A stretch of DNA of 64,000 nt, from assembly GCA_008360955.1 (NCBI GenBank), contig LUCM01000560.1, forward strand, positions 1-64,000, read 5' to 3'. The translations under genes and the position numbers were made by a program. The notes under the pieces were generated by a model. That model was not told the origin of the DNA. It saw nothing but the letters and a program-made list of their open reading frames with translations, and did not search any database. Shown here piece by piece: positions 52,901-60,400 of this stretch. Source of the stretch: Fasciolopsis buskii (Eukaryota > Platyhelminthes > Trematoda > Plagiorchiida > Fasciolidae). How positions within the stretch are numbered: the first letter of the stretch is position 1; every line of letters begins with the position of its first letter.

Positions 52901-55900
52901 GGTCACAGATCTGAATCGTTTGTACGAAACCATCTAAAAGACCGAATCACCTAGTAGCAACGTATTCGAAACAGAATCCAATTTTTCAAAATCAAACCTC
53001 AGGCCAACAGAAGTCAAATAAAAATCCGATGCATAGTTTCAGGCTCGCGGTCGTCAAAGAGGGTCGGCATCGAAGCTGGTGATAATCCTTCAAGTGAACA
53101 TGGGCACCTACGAGCACAGCGCATGTACTGTTGATGTCAACTCTGAACTGATGAATTGTTCGTGATTTGAACGCCAAGCTCAACAATTAGAACCCTTTGA
53201 TAAATACATTAATAAATACATTGTTCATTTCGTAATAGCTCAGTTACATTAATTTCGATGCTTGCGAAATACGGATCGAAATTTAAACCACTTGTGGGAA
53301 ATTACTGATAGCCTATTCATTTACAAATCTGTGCCCTTCTAAAATAGGTGCAATACTATTCTATCAATTTAAACTAATCAACGGCTATTCCTGGTGATCT
53401 GCTCCAAACAACAAACCATTCGTAAATTCTGTCGGCGTCATTATCGGGCCACTAACTATTTATTTATCTAATTTACATGTTTTTTGTTTCAGAGATACAA
53501 AATCATTTGAATTATCACAAAAATGCTCCTTGTTTGTGAGGGCCTGGAGAAATGCTAATGATCATTTTTGTATTCATTCGTTTGTTCCTAGTGTTTACAA
53601 AAATCGCCAATTGCTTTCACTATCATGGTTAATCAGATTTTGGAGGCTTGGGTTTTGGAACAAATTTATGTCATCCAGTGCTATGGTTGGAAGTGGTTTA
53701 CCGACGGACTGTTTTTAAACCGCACGCTACTGTCGTTTTTACTACTGCCTCATTCAGTTTTATGCGGTTGAAATTGCAGGACTGAGCTATTCCGCAACTA
53801 CGAAGCAAAACGTGAATCGGTAACCAAGACATGTTTCGACTCAGCCTGAAAACGTTTGCAGTCGCCAGATGCAATCACTCGCTTCAAGATGGTGAGGCCG
53901 GAACACGCTGAATGTCGTATTAAAGTGTAATGCAAGCCCCCGCGGTTTAGTTCATTTCCAAAGTTTTATGACGTGAAAAAACGTTCCCTCATGTGACACA
54001 CTTTGGTATGATAAATAGCTTAAGTCAACTCACCTGCGACATACTAATTTTATCTATCTCCATCCAAGATATCTGATTACAAGTTATCGTGCACCGTATT
54101 CTTGTATACTGAATGTACATCCTTCGCTAACTGACGTTAATTTTTTTTACTCTTATCCAGCAAACTGATATCTTAAAAAAACCTCGTCTCAACCAACGGA
54201 CACAACAACGTCTGCGCTAATTGTGTTATCGGTCGTTTTTGTACACGCACTTGTTATTACCCCACCTTTCGAAATGCTTGACTATGCTGTTCAGCTTTGC
54301 TTTGAATGAAACCATTTTTTGATTTGATATATTGAAATTAAGCTCAAGGCAGGCATTGCTTGCGGCCGAATGAAACAAATCTATGAAAAATCAATATTCA
54401 GCCACAAGGGCGAATCGTCGTGGTAGGTTTTACTTTCCTGGTTTTACGAATAATCTGATGTATTGTTCTCTCGACTAATGTTCCAAGTTGTTTTGTTCGA
54501 GTAACCAATTACCGTCACTTCCGAAGCTTGCTATCGTACCAATCTGTTCGAACTGTGGGAAGGTTGATTCACTGGGGTACTGCAGCAGGATTACAACAAA
54601 CAGCCCAGATTAGTCGTAAATGCTGTCGTTCTCAAATTCCAGGCCACGTTGATCAACCACAAACCGAAGAAATCAAAGTTTTTCCCGACATTTTTGATCT
54701 ATATTATGAGCTATCGGATAAAGCAAAAGTTTTTACCGGAATAAGGAAGGTAGTCGCTCTTTTGGATGCAAAACGCCACCATACTGCCGAGGGATAACAA
54801 TTTCTAGTTCGTTCACACCCACGACGGGAATTGTGTTAGCGGGGAAGTTTGCACAGCCAAAGACAAAAAAACAACTATTTGAACTCGTGCAGGAATATAA
54901 TTTGGCTGATGAATTTTGATCCTCCGCACAGTATTAAAACACGTGCGAGATGTGGATGTGCGATTTCTGATCAACATTATGGTCGTCCCTGTCTTGACGG
55001 TGGTGGCCAAGCGGATAAGATCGTGGCGTTCGGACGTAAAGGTCGCGAATTCGAATCCTTCCAACACTGATCAGCTTCCTCACTTGGTAGCCCTCTATTG
55101 GCCGCGGTCTCCTTTCTGAAAGATGATATACGCTGTTATTTCATTAATATTGAAAGTAAAAAAGAAAAAGAAATTCGAATTTTGTTTCGTATTCAATGGC
55201 CTATTACTGTTTCGAAAACCCTCTTTGTCGAACAAAGAGGGATTACTTTGGCACGCATTTTTTTCATCTATACGTTAGTCACGCACGAGGAAACTTAAGC
55301 AGCGGTGCTTGGCAAGAGTCAGTTAACCACTGCTATCAAACGAAGCGGCTGACGAGAGTTAAAATTGGCCTCGTTATTGTGATTCTAGTGTATGGTTATT
55401 ACTTTCGGATGTATATTGAAGATTGTACGCCTGACTGACCACGCTCCGGATTACTGTTTTCACACACGAATTTCCGATCATTCGTTCAACCTTATATTTG
55501 AGAAGCACCGCTATAGCTCATCAGCGGCGCATATTCTGCAAGTACTACTGGTGAGTAGTGCAGAGTACATGTGATTTATGGAACCATATTAGTTAGTGAC
55601 AGTGTCAAATAATTCAGGCAATTTAAAGCGCAAACAGAGCTACAATGATCCCCAAAAAGTAAAAAGAAATAGTATTGGAGGTTTATCTTCTCCCAAAAGG
55701 GGATTTCATTCACGAAAATATTGATTTGTAGTCGGATAATGGACAAGTACCAAACAGCACGAACGCTTTCATGATGCCAGTTACATCCACGCGGAAAACC
55801 TCTCGAGTCCAAATGGCCAAAAGACTAGTTTCGGCCCTCAAACCCCTTTCAAGTTAGTTTGTTTACTCCCCATCAGTACCGTTTATTTCACAGTCGAGTA

Positions 55901-57141
55901 AACTTTCATGGGAACAAACGAAGCTAAATTGCGGTGGGTTGAAGATAGCCGTCGACGATCATTTGGGTTAAACATTTGTCAAACTTTAGTGATAGATGGT
56001 AACTCACCTGACCTGGTGGTTCCATACCATTCAATGTTTCGTGGTTGTGGTTACCGGATTCGCCACCCACGGACGTGTAGTAGATCCCAGCGGCCAAGGA
56101 GAATGCCCCAAGCACTACACCTGAGCTCATAATATGTAAAATAATCATTTTTAAAGTATAAATACGTGCGTGCCATTTTGTAGCTAACGTTATTTCTGCT
56201 GTCACCTGCCAATCGAATCTTTTGGAACCAACCCAACTATGTCTATCCAAGAGTCTACCTGACAAATTCAATTTCAGGGCCCAAATTGCACTTCCCAAGA
56301 GTTAAACAGAAAATGTGATTCACACAGAAAATGTGAACTAACGGTCCATTTGCAAAATGATCTGATTAGGATACTTCGTATGTTTCACATTGTGAAAACT
56401 GGGACGAAATTCTGACAGCAACCAGCTTCGTATTCAGGCTGGTGCAATACAAGTACGAATCGGGATGAATTCTTCAGCATCACACAGACTTTTACGCTAA
56501 AGGAGAGACTTCTGGTAGCGATTTCTACTTAGTTTTGCAAAAATCGTTTTAATTCCTTGAAAATCACCACTGAGCACATTGAGAAAATACAAGTTGGCGA
56601 ACAAGCTCGTTTTCAGTGATTCGTACTCATGCCATTACATCACTATATATATATTTTGACAAAATACTTTCACTATAGGGAGGATTGGATTAGTCATATA
56701 CAAATATGGGTGGGGAAGGGATTTGTGGTATTAACTGTTTTGTTGTCTAGGGTTTGTATTGGGACGGGGGGTGGGTGAAAATATTTTGTCAAGATATATA
56801 TATATATAGTGATGTGATGACATGAGTACGGATCACTGAAAACGAGCTTGTTCGCCAACTTGTGTTTTCTCAAAAACCGTTTTGTTTTTCTCTCTTTTCG
56901 AAAGGTGAAATGCGTATCACGAGTATTGGCTCCCAACGGTCCAAATCAATCTAAACAAACCAACAATGCAAGTAGGTCCGCTTTTAGCAGTACCGGGAAA
57001 TCAAAATACGAACGGGAAGTAGAAAACGTGATTGAAGAGGCACGGTTGAGTTATTATGGTCTTACGGTAAACTTATTAAAATGGTCGGCACAAGCTTTTT
57101 GTTACTCCCACAAAGTGGATGGAAAACTGTGTCCAGATTGA
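21146..57141 (+). CDS. Lipid phosphate phosphatase (PLPP/LPP, PAP2 superfamily), seven-exon gene model
   Basis: Integral-membrane phosphatase expected to remove phosphate from phosphatidate, lysophosphatidate, sphingosine-1-phosphate and related lipids on the outer or luminal membrane face (family knowledge). The spliced model gives about 300 residues, or 324 if exon 7 runs to the stop at 57141; human PLPPs are about 280-310. Seen in the translation: the family block RGFFCDD...RYPYK at residues 39-53; C1 motif K-x6-RP at K124-P132; sequon N146-C-T in the position of the family's conserved glycosylation site; C2 motif S-G-H at 173-175; C3 motif R-x5-H-x3-D at R221, H227 (nucleophile) and D231; hydrophobic segments matching the six-helix fold. 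The start is ATG 21146 because TAA at 21140 stops the frame just upstream. All introns are GT-AG and phases agree. The only uncertain part is the C-terminal tail. It could be a close paralogue such as a PLPP-related protein, but the intact catalytic triad favours an active enzyme. Confidence 0.93.
21255..21403 (+). CDS. PLPP exon 2 (first extracellular loop)
   Basis: Codes residues 24 (split codon, two bases) to 73. It contains the PLPP signature RGFFCDD at 39-45 and RYPYKPDTVS at 49-58, which in the family forms the loop after helix 1, then a hydrophobic stretch ending LYGYLIPLLL (helix 2). The exon ends in phase 0 at the donor GTACGT. The next intron, 21404-21439, is only 36 bp, has no stop in frame and ends TCTTCAG. 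Splicing it out restores the family's spacing between the TVS motif and the glutamate of helix 2. Confidence 0.92.
21440..21511 (+). CDS. PLPP exon 3
   Basis: 24 codons, residues 74-97, phase 0 at both ends. It completes helix 2 (IIIVEILIA) and enters the short hydrophilic cytosolic loop (KRCADGDYNSFKK). The donor is GTAAGT at 21512. The 49-bp intron 21512-21560 ends GGACCTCAG. Confidence 0.9.
21561..21772 (+). CDS. PLPP exon 4 (catalytic motif C1)
   Basis: Codes residues 98-167 plus two bases of codon 168. It holds helix 3 (GIAFFIAGGLTLSVTTV), then the C1 motif KYSLGRLRP at 124-132, where K124, R131 and P132 match the PAP2 consensus KxxxxxxRP that binds the substrate phosphate. RPHFIDAC follows, then the N146-C147-T148 sequon, which matches the conserved glycosylation site of vertebrate PLPPs. 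The exon ends GCATT before the donor GTAAGT at 21773. Read without splicing it stops two codons later, as expected for an exon edge. Confidence 0.96.
21773..23950 (+). other. PLPP intron 4
   Basis: A 2178-bp intron, GTAAGT to TTGCAG. No repeat element was recognised. The open frames at 21846-22064 (preceded by CATTCTAG) and 22613-22909 (hydrophobic, 98 codons) match nothing I know, and using the acceptor at 21845 would skip the essential SGH motif. Confidence 0.8.
23951..24008 (+). CDS. PLPP exon 5 (catalytic motif C2)
   Basis: A 58-base exon between the acceptor ACTATTGCAG and the donor GTAAGT. Its first base completes codon 168 (TT+C, Phe). The remaining 19 codons read LSFISGHSS...VFAV, residues 169-187. 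S173-G174-H175-S-S is the C2 motif of the family (YSGHSS or PSGH elsewhere); H175 acts as the acid that assists the leaving group. The phase fits exons 4 and 6 exactly. It is far too short to stand out as an open frame; it was found by searching for the missing motif. Confidence 0.93.
26400..26765 (+). mobile_element. RTE-type LINE fragment, C-terminal region
   Basis: Across three frames it reads ESVLGAGSNSILSQP, then SKLHWLGHVLRI, VQQMTWRRGMRNV, SWFGSKRPIDQLAKF, and finally NYEEFRSCCRFL. This order is the hallmark end of RTE-like LINE proteins (family form: LRWLGHVLRM ... GGQRMTWxRGIKxL ... WGPRDPxxxWLxTLxDMAxNRxxWRxC). It contains stops and frame changes and lies in PLPP intron 5 on the gene's strand. 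The upstream reverse transcriptase domain is absent here. Confidence 0.85.
28093..28455. mobile_element. Diverged copy of the foldback/MITE element
   Basis: The left end (about 28098-28154: TCGAACGAGCTCATTTTCAG ... CATGCCGTTCCATCAC) resembles the left arm of the element at 56579-56873. The right end (about 28400-28455: GAAATGAGTTTGTTCGCCAC ... TGTTCTC) resembles its right arm. The two ends are therefore inverted relative to each other, about 250 bp apart. The inner sequence is unlike the other copy. It lies in PLPP intron 5. Confidence 0.6.
28974..29003. repeat. (TA)n-(GA)n compound microsatellite
   Basis: About 17 bases of TA alternate directly into about 14 bases of GA. Confidence 0.95.
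33350..34080 (+). mobile_element. RTE-type LINE fragment, reverse transcriptase region
   Basis: It begins AGFRSDRGSIDQSFT (family QAGFRPGRSTIDQIFTLR). It then gives HHASCRRTIMIFLYLKK (family RRPTIVVFLDLKAAFD, here lacking the motif A aspartate), LRSMYSHTCGHTVSY, LISPFSLDFAISGIMENV, and YADK where YADD is expected (33755-33766). It ends VWASVIPSWVLNGEKL and VGRFNYLGNRFTKESSV, matching the RTE thumb region. Stops and frame changes are frequent, and both catalytic aspartate positions are damaged, so it is dead. It sits in PLPP intron 5 on the same strand as the gene. Confidence 0.88.
34876..34912. repeat. (TA)n microsatellite
   Basis: An imperfect run of TA, with one C interruption, inside PLPP intron 5. 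Confidence 0.95.
35431..35607 (+). CDS. PLPP exon 6 (catalytic motif C3)
   Basis: 59 codons, residues 188-246, phase 0 at both ends. The acceptor is TCTTTTCTAG and the donor GTAAGT. It begins LYLQSRL, the usual continuation of the C2 helix in PLPPs, then carries the last two helices and the C3 motif TRVTDFKHHPTD at 220-231. R221, H227 (the nucleophile that forms the phospho-enzyme) and D231 are all present. The usual Ser before the Arg is Thr220. If the 3' intron were retained the frame would end at a TGA closing at 35679. Confidence 0.96.
40178..40330 (+). mobile_element. tRNA-derived SINE
   Basis: The tRNA-like head GGGGGACCAAGTGATCAGC ends in a canonical pol III B box, CGGTTCGAATTCC. Seven bases at each end of the head (CGGGGGA / TCCCCCG) are complementary, recalling an acceptor stem. 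The T stem does not pair well, so this is not a working tRNA. A body of about 80 bases follows. It resembles the copies at 40917, 54999 and 63608. Confidence 0.7.
40917..41016 (-). mobile_element. tRNA-derived SINE
   Basis: On the minus strand it reads GATCAAATGGCCAACATCGC, then a B box AGGGGTTCGAATCTTCCC, then a body starting ACCGGCAATC. The layout and wording match the other copies of this SINE family in the window. Confidence 0.7.
42785..42832 (+). mobile_element. Possible SINE head fragment
   Basis: An A-box-like TTAGTTAGCGG is followed after normal tRNA spacing by a B-box-like GGGTGTGAATCCCA. It is short, and the 3' body was not recognised. Confidence 0.35.
43405..43470 (-). mobile_element. 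tRNA-derived SINE fragment
   Basis: The minus strand reads CCGTTGCATTCGGATGTGAG then GTCGAGGATTCGAATAC. This matches the copy at 54999 (GTGGCGTTCGGACGTAAAGG then TCGCGAATTCGAATCC) base for base over most of the head. Confidence 0.6.
45349..45376. repeat. (TTG)n microsatellite
   Basis: About nine TTG units. They create a spurious run of leucines in a short open frame (45247-45429), which is not called as a gene. Confidence 0.95.
46408..46476 (-). mobile_element. tRNA-like sequence, SINE head or tRNA pseudogene
   Basis: The minus strand reads GGGATAGTTAGGCGGTTAGC (A-box-like) and about 30 bases later CCAGAGGTTCGATTATTC (B box). The arms do not pair as a functional tRNA. Confidence 0.5.
48372..49176. 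other. Assembly gap (805 N)
   Basis: An uninterrupted run of N inside the predicted PLPP intron 6. Open frames spanning it are artefacts. An exon could be hidden here. A single extra N lies at 52656. Confidence 1.
51140..51171. repeat. Two-unit 16-bp tandem repeat
   Basis: The unit CTCATCATCGATCAGC occurs twice head to tail without a mismatch, followed by the first four bases of a third unit. Confidence 0.95.
51963..52060 (+). mobile_element. Diverged tRNA-derived SINE
   Basis: TAGTGATTCAGTGGTCGAAA (degenerate A box) is followed by TTGCCGGTTTAAATCC (degenerate B box) at tRNA-like spacing, then a body similar in position to the other copies. Confidence 0.45.
54999..55095 (+). mobile_element. 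tRNA-derived SINE
   Basis: A box GTGGCCAAGCGGATAAG, then GGCGTTCGGACGTAAAGG, then B box CGAATTCGAATCCTTCC. The body contains CACTGATCAGCTTCCTCACT, which also appears in slightly different form at 63660-63700. This is the clearest head of the family in the window. Confidence 0.7.
55219..55241. repeat. Perfect 10-bp inverted repeat (hairpin)
   Basis: CCCTCTTTGT, a three-base spacer CGA, then ACAAAGAGGG. No associated gene or known element was seen. Confidence 0.9.
56579..56873. mobile_element. Foldback/MITE-like DNA element with ~95-bp terminal inverted repeats
   Basis: The left arm 56579-56673 and right arm 56775-56873 are inverted copies of each other with only a few substitutions and a small TA-length difference. 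Shared core words are CAAGTTGGCGAACAAGCTCG and TTTTCAGTGAT. The spacer is about 101 bp, G-rich on the + strand, and has no coding capacity. The size and structure fit a non-autonomous DNA transposon. No target-site duplication was obvious. The element ends 31 bp before PLPP exon 7. Confidence 0.85.
56905..57066 (+). CDS. Probable PLPP exon 7 (end of last helix and cytosolic tail)
   Basis: 54 codons in phase 0, preceded by a pyrimidine-rich acceptor (TTTTTCTCTCTTTTCGAAAG) and followed by the possible donor GTAAAC at 57067. Joined to exon 6 it gives SITV-VKCVSRVLAP, which lines up with the end of the sixth helix of PLPPs (human-type AVYVSDFF). It continues with a Ser/Asn-rich hydrophilic tail and KYEREVENVIEEARLSYYG, typical of a cytosolic C-terminus. 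If the donor is not used, the frame runs to a TGA ending at 57141. No AATAAA or ATTAAA was seen in the next 300 bases, so another exon is possible. The assignment rests on phase, composition and weak similarity. Confidence 0.68.
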
Positions 57142-57389
57142 TGACACAAAAGACGGCATATCGACGATAGGGTGACGAAGCAAGAAGAGCATAACGATTC
57201 ATTGTAGAAAGCAAAATGAAACTGGTTGCTCGACAATGATAACAAATCAGCATATATGGAGATAGTTTGATAGACAAATCATAAATTATCTATTTTTCTT
57301 CAACCGTCAAAGATTCTTGCGAATCGCCGGTTAGAACACCTGGAAGAAAATACTTCGGTCAGCGGTGGCGCGTATCACCACGTAAACCA

Positions 57390-57463
57390 AGAGGTTGAAA
57401 CTAGGTTTTCTTACTAACTGGAGAATGTGCGTGCTTTACCGATGAGCTACCGGGTTCCGAGCA
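57390..57463 (-). mobile_element. tRNA-like sequence, SINE head or tRNA pseudogene
   Basis: The minus strand reads CGGTAGCTCATCGGTAAAGC, a good A box, and about 35 bases later TAGTTTCAACCTC, a weaker B box. The anticodon arm does not form, so it is not called as a working tRNA. Confidence 0.5.
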
Positions 57464-60400
57464 AGTAAACTGGAATAACCGAGTCGTCCCCAAAGGTGTT
57501 CGTTGTGGTGTTTATTTATGGTTAGCTACCAGTGTCTCCGGGGCTATCCAGTGGTCTCGTTCAAGTAGAACTGCCGTCTGGTCACCTCGGATGGGCCAAC
57601 CACCACGAATTGCGGCCACCAAACTTAGGAATTGAAATTTTTCCTCTTTCTCCTCGTAAATGCAAGGCCACATAACTAATGGATTTGTCAAATTGTCATA
57701 CATTTCTTCTTATTTGGACCGATTTTCACCATTGACAGTTCGCAAAAGGTAGTCTCATTGCTTTTGTGTAACGCGTTCTCTGAAGGGACCTGATTCATTC
57801 GCGGTCCACGTTATCGATTTGTGCATGCGGCAATTCTCTTTCGACCTTCCAGTTAGCTTTTGGATCAAATCGACCTATTTTTCCCCTTACCCATCAATGA
57901 TTATATATGTCTGTTGAAATTTTATCTTAGTGACTCTCATTATCTATTGTTTGACAGTTAAACGCGCACACAAATTGAACAAAATCTCATTTCCATTGAT
58001 TGTATCGAGTTCCGGCATTCGCGCAGACCGTATTTCCAACTCTGACCGAAACCAAACATGATTTTTTTAGGTGTCTTGCACAATTCCGCAAATATGAACA
58101 ATAGAAAGAAACAGAGTTTACCAATTTGTACGTGATATCTCCCCAAACACGATCACTAAGATACACATGTTTTGATTGTGACACAAGACTTATAGTTCAG
58201 CAGAATTTATTCATTCTTTCCATGAATTCTAGTGTTGGTAAAGTTGTTTTTTTGCAAGTGTTCTTATCATCACGAGGATTATTTCTTAGTGTTTTTCCAA
58301 CTGGTTAGTCATCAATCAATACCCTGCAACATGTTTGTTCCGATACCCGAAAATTTGGAAATATCCACAGGTAAAGATGATCGGTAGTTTTGCGATAAAT
58401 GAAAACCGACTAGCAAGGCAAGTTTCACTCTAGTTTGTTTTGATGAAACAAACTGCTCCCATTGATTAATTTGCTTGTATAAATTTGTCTGGCGCTATGC
58501 ACGTCGAACTTAGTTCCGGAAACTTGATCAACTCCATTGCAGTCTTGGCCGATCACATCTCGATCTTTATTCGCTTTTATTTTTAACTGACTGTGAATTC
58601 AACATCACCTGGCCTTCTTTTGCCCAGCTTTGCAGACGGATGACCTTTTCATTTCCTTTTCATTAATCACTGACTCGTGCGACTCAGTCCTACTGTGTTG
58701 TAATTCTCCAGCTTTCTCCGGGTCTTCGCTTCGATATGTATCGTATTTTCTCTTGAACTCTCTTGTCACTTTTTCCGATCTATTTTACAAGTAGTATTTA
58801 ATATATCGACTCAAGCAAAGGCCACACTACATTTCTGCATTTGTCGATGGCGTTGTGCTCACGCGTTAGCCGTCTACCTAACGCCGTGTGGGCCTCACTA
58901 GTCACCGTTTCCCATGCATCCACTCCAAATGGTCACTGTTTGTTGCTATGATCAACGAATTTCACTGACAGACAGCTAACCGTATCGATTCTTTCCAGTT
59001 TGTTCGGGCGAGTCGTAACCTCCACCTAGTTCCTTGTAGCCGGATTGTCCCATGAAGTGGGCGATCTATAATTGTAATAATAGTTCTTTAGTGTATCTTT
59101 AGTTTATCCAGCGACTTCCAATGATTAGGGGATTAAGTGAGCCATCTACGAATTTCCCATTTACCGGACAAAGGTCCAGTCCCAAATACTGTTTGGTAAA
59201 CTATTCATCTACTTGGAATTTTGCAATTCTTTTAATTTCACTAAGTAAACGCATGATAGATTGTGATATCAAATAATCACAAATTTTTCAGTGCTTATGC
59301 AGAGGAGAGCATGACCAGAACGAATGAAGAGGGGAATTGACCAAGCAACACGAACCAATCAGAAGCAGTCGTCCAAAGAAGCAACAACGACTTTGTCAAA
59401 ACACTCCTCAACAGACAGACCGCGGCAGCCATAAACAAGCTTACCAGAGATAGATAGCATGAATCCCCCAGTTGAGATCGACAGCTCAAGTGGTCACTGT
59501 GGACAGTCAGACCAACACAAGCAGAGGGAGGTCTAAAAGCGTGAAAACAAGAATGTTCGGCACGCGGTCGAATCGGCTAGTCAGAGAATAAGGATCTCGC
59601 CTGAGTGCGGCCTAGAAAGGAACACGGGGCATATTACAATGCGTCGTTGACTACTCCAAGAAACCTATCATTGGGCTGATTTGCTAAATTCACGAGAAGC
59701 ATTCGGCTATTCACGGTTCCGGAAGCGTACTAAGGCAACTAGTCATCTCGAAATTATAACCATTCAAGTGGTTCACAAAAACTGCTTGTCAAGTCACATG
59801 AATTGCGTTACCTGTACTTTCATCTTTCTATCTTTCGCTCGGAGTAGTTACATCTAAAATATCAGTTGCTTTTCAGCAATTAAGCCGAATCGCCATGTGG
59901 AGGCGTGTACTGCATATACATTCCGTATCGGTTTTCACACACATCACCTGAGTGTGTTCAAAAAAACCTTACGTCACATAGATGACACGTCGCAGTGACG
60001 TGAAACTGATTTTCACGGGTAGTCAGAAAACGAAGACAAGGTGTAAGGGGAAATGAAATAGATTAAACTTGAAAAAATAGAACACGGCTATTTTCGTTGT
60101 TTCCCAAGCCCACATGGTTGTGAAAGTGTACTGCAAAATAAAGGTGTCTGGTTTTGCGCGAATTAAGTGTACCGAGCAGACGATTTCTATTTATCTTAAC
60201 TGAATGCGAAGACAGAAGTGAGTGTGAGTCCCGTCTATATCACATTGCCAGATCCGCATGGTGAACAAAGTCACGTGAATATAGTTAAACATATAATCAC
60301 CACCCAGCAGTACAGTGAATGAACGGGGAGAAAATAGGTACGTAAGGAAACAAAACACGCAATCAAGTGCAACCGAGCCGGCAACCTTAACGGGCGAATA

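Larger units (their letters stand above)
35608..56904 (+). other. PLPP intron 6
   Basis: A 21297-bp intron if exon 7 is correct, including the 805-base gap. It contains several tRNA-derived SINE copies on both strands, a TTG microsatellite, a short hairpin and the foldback element at 56579-56873. About 35608-40170 holds nothing I can identify. Confidence 0.65.

Noticed and set aside
54528..54797. 89-codon frame ending HHTAEG, considered as an alternative phosphatase exon
   Set aside because: Its phase after the nearest acceptor does not fit exon 6, and the phase-0 reading stops after 28 residues.
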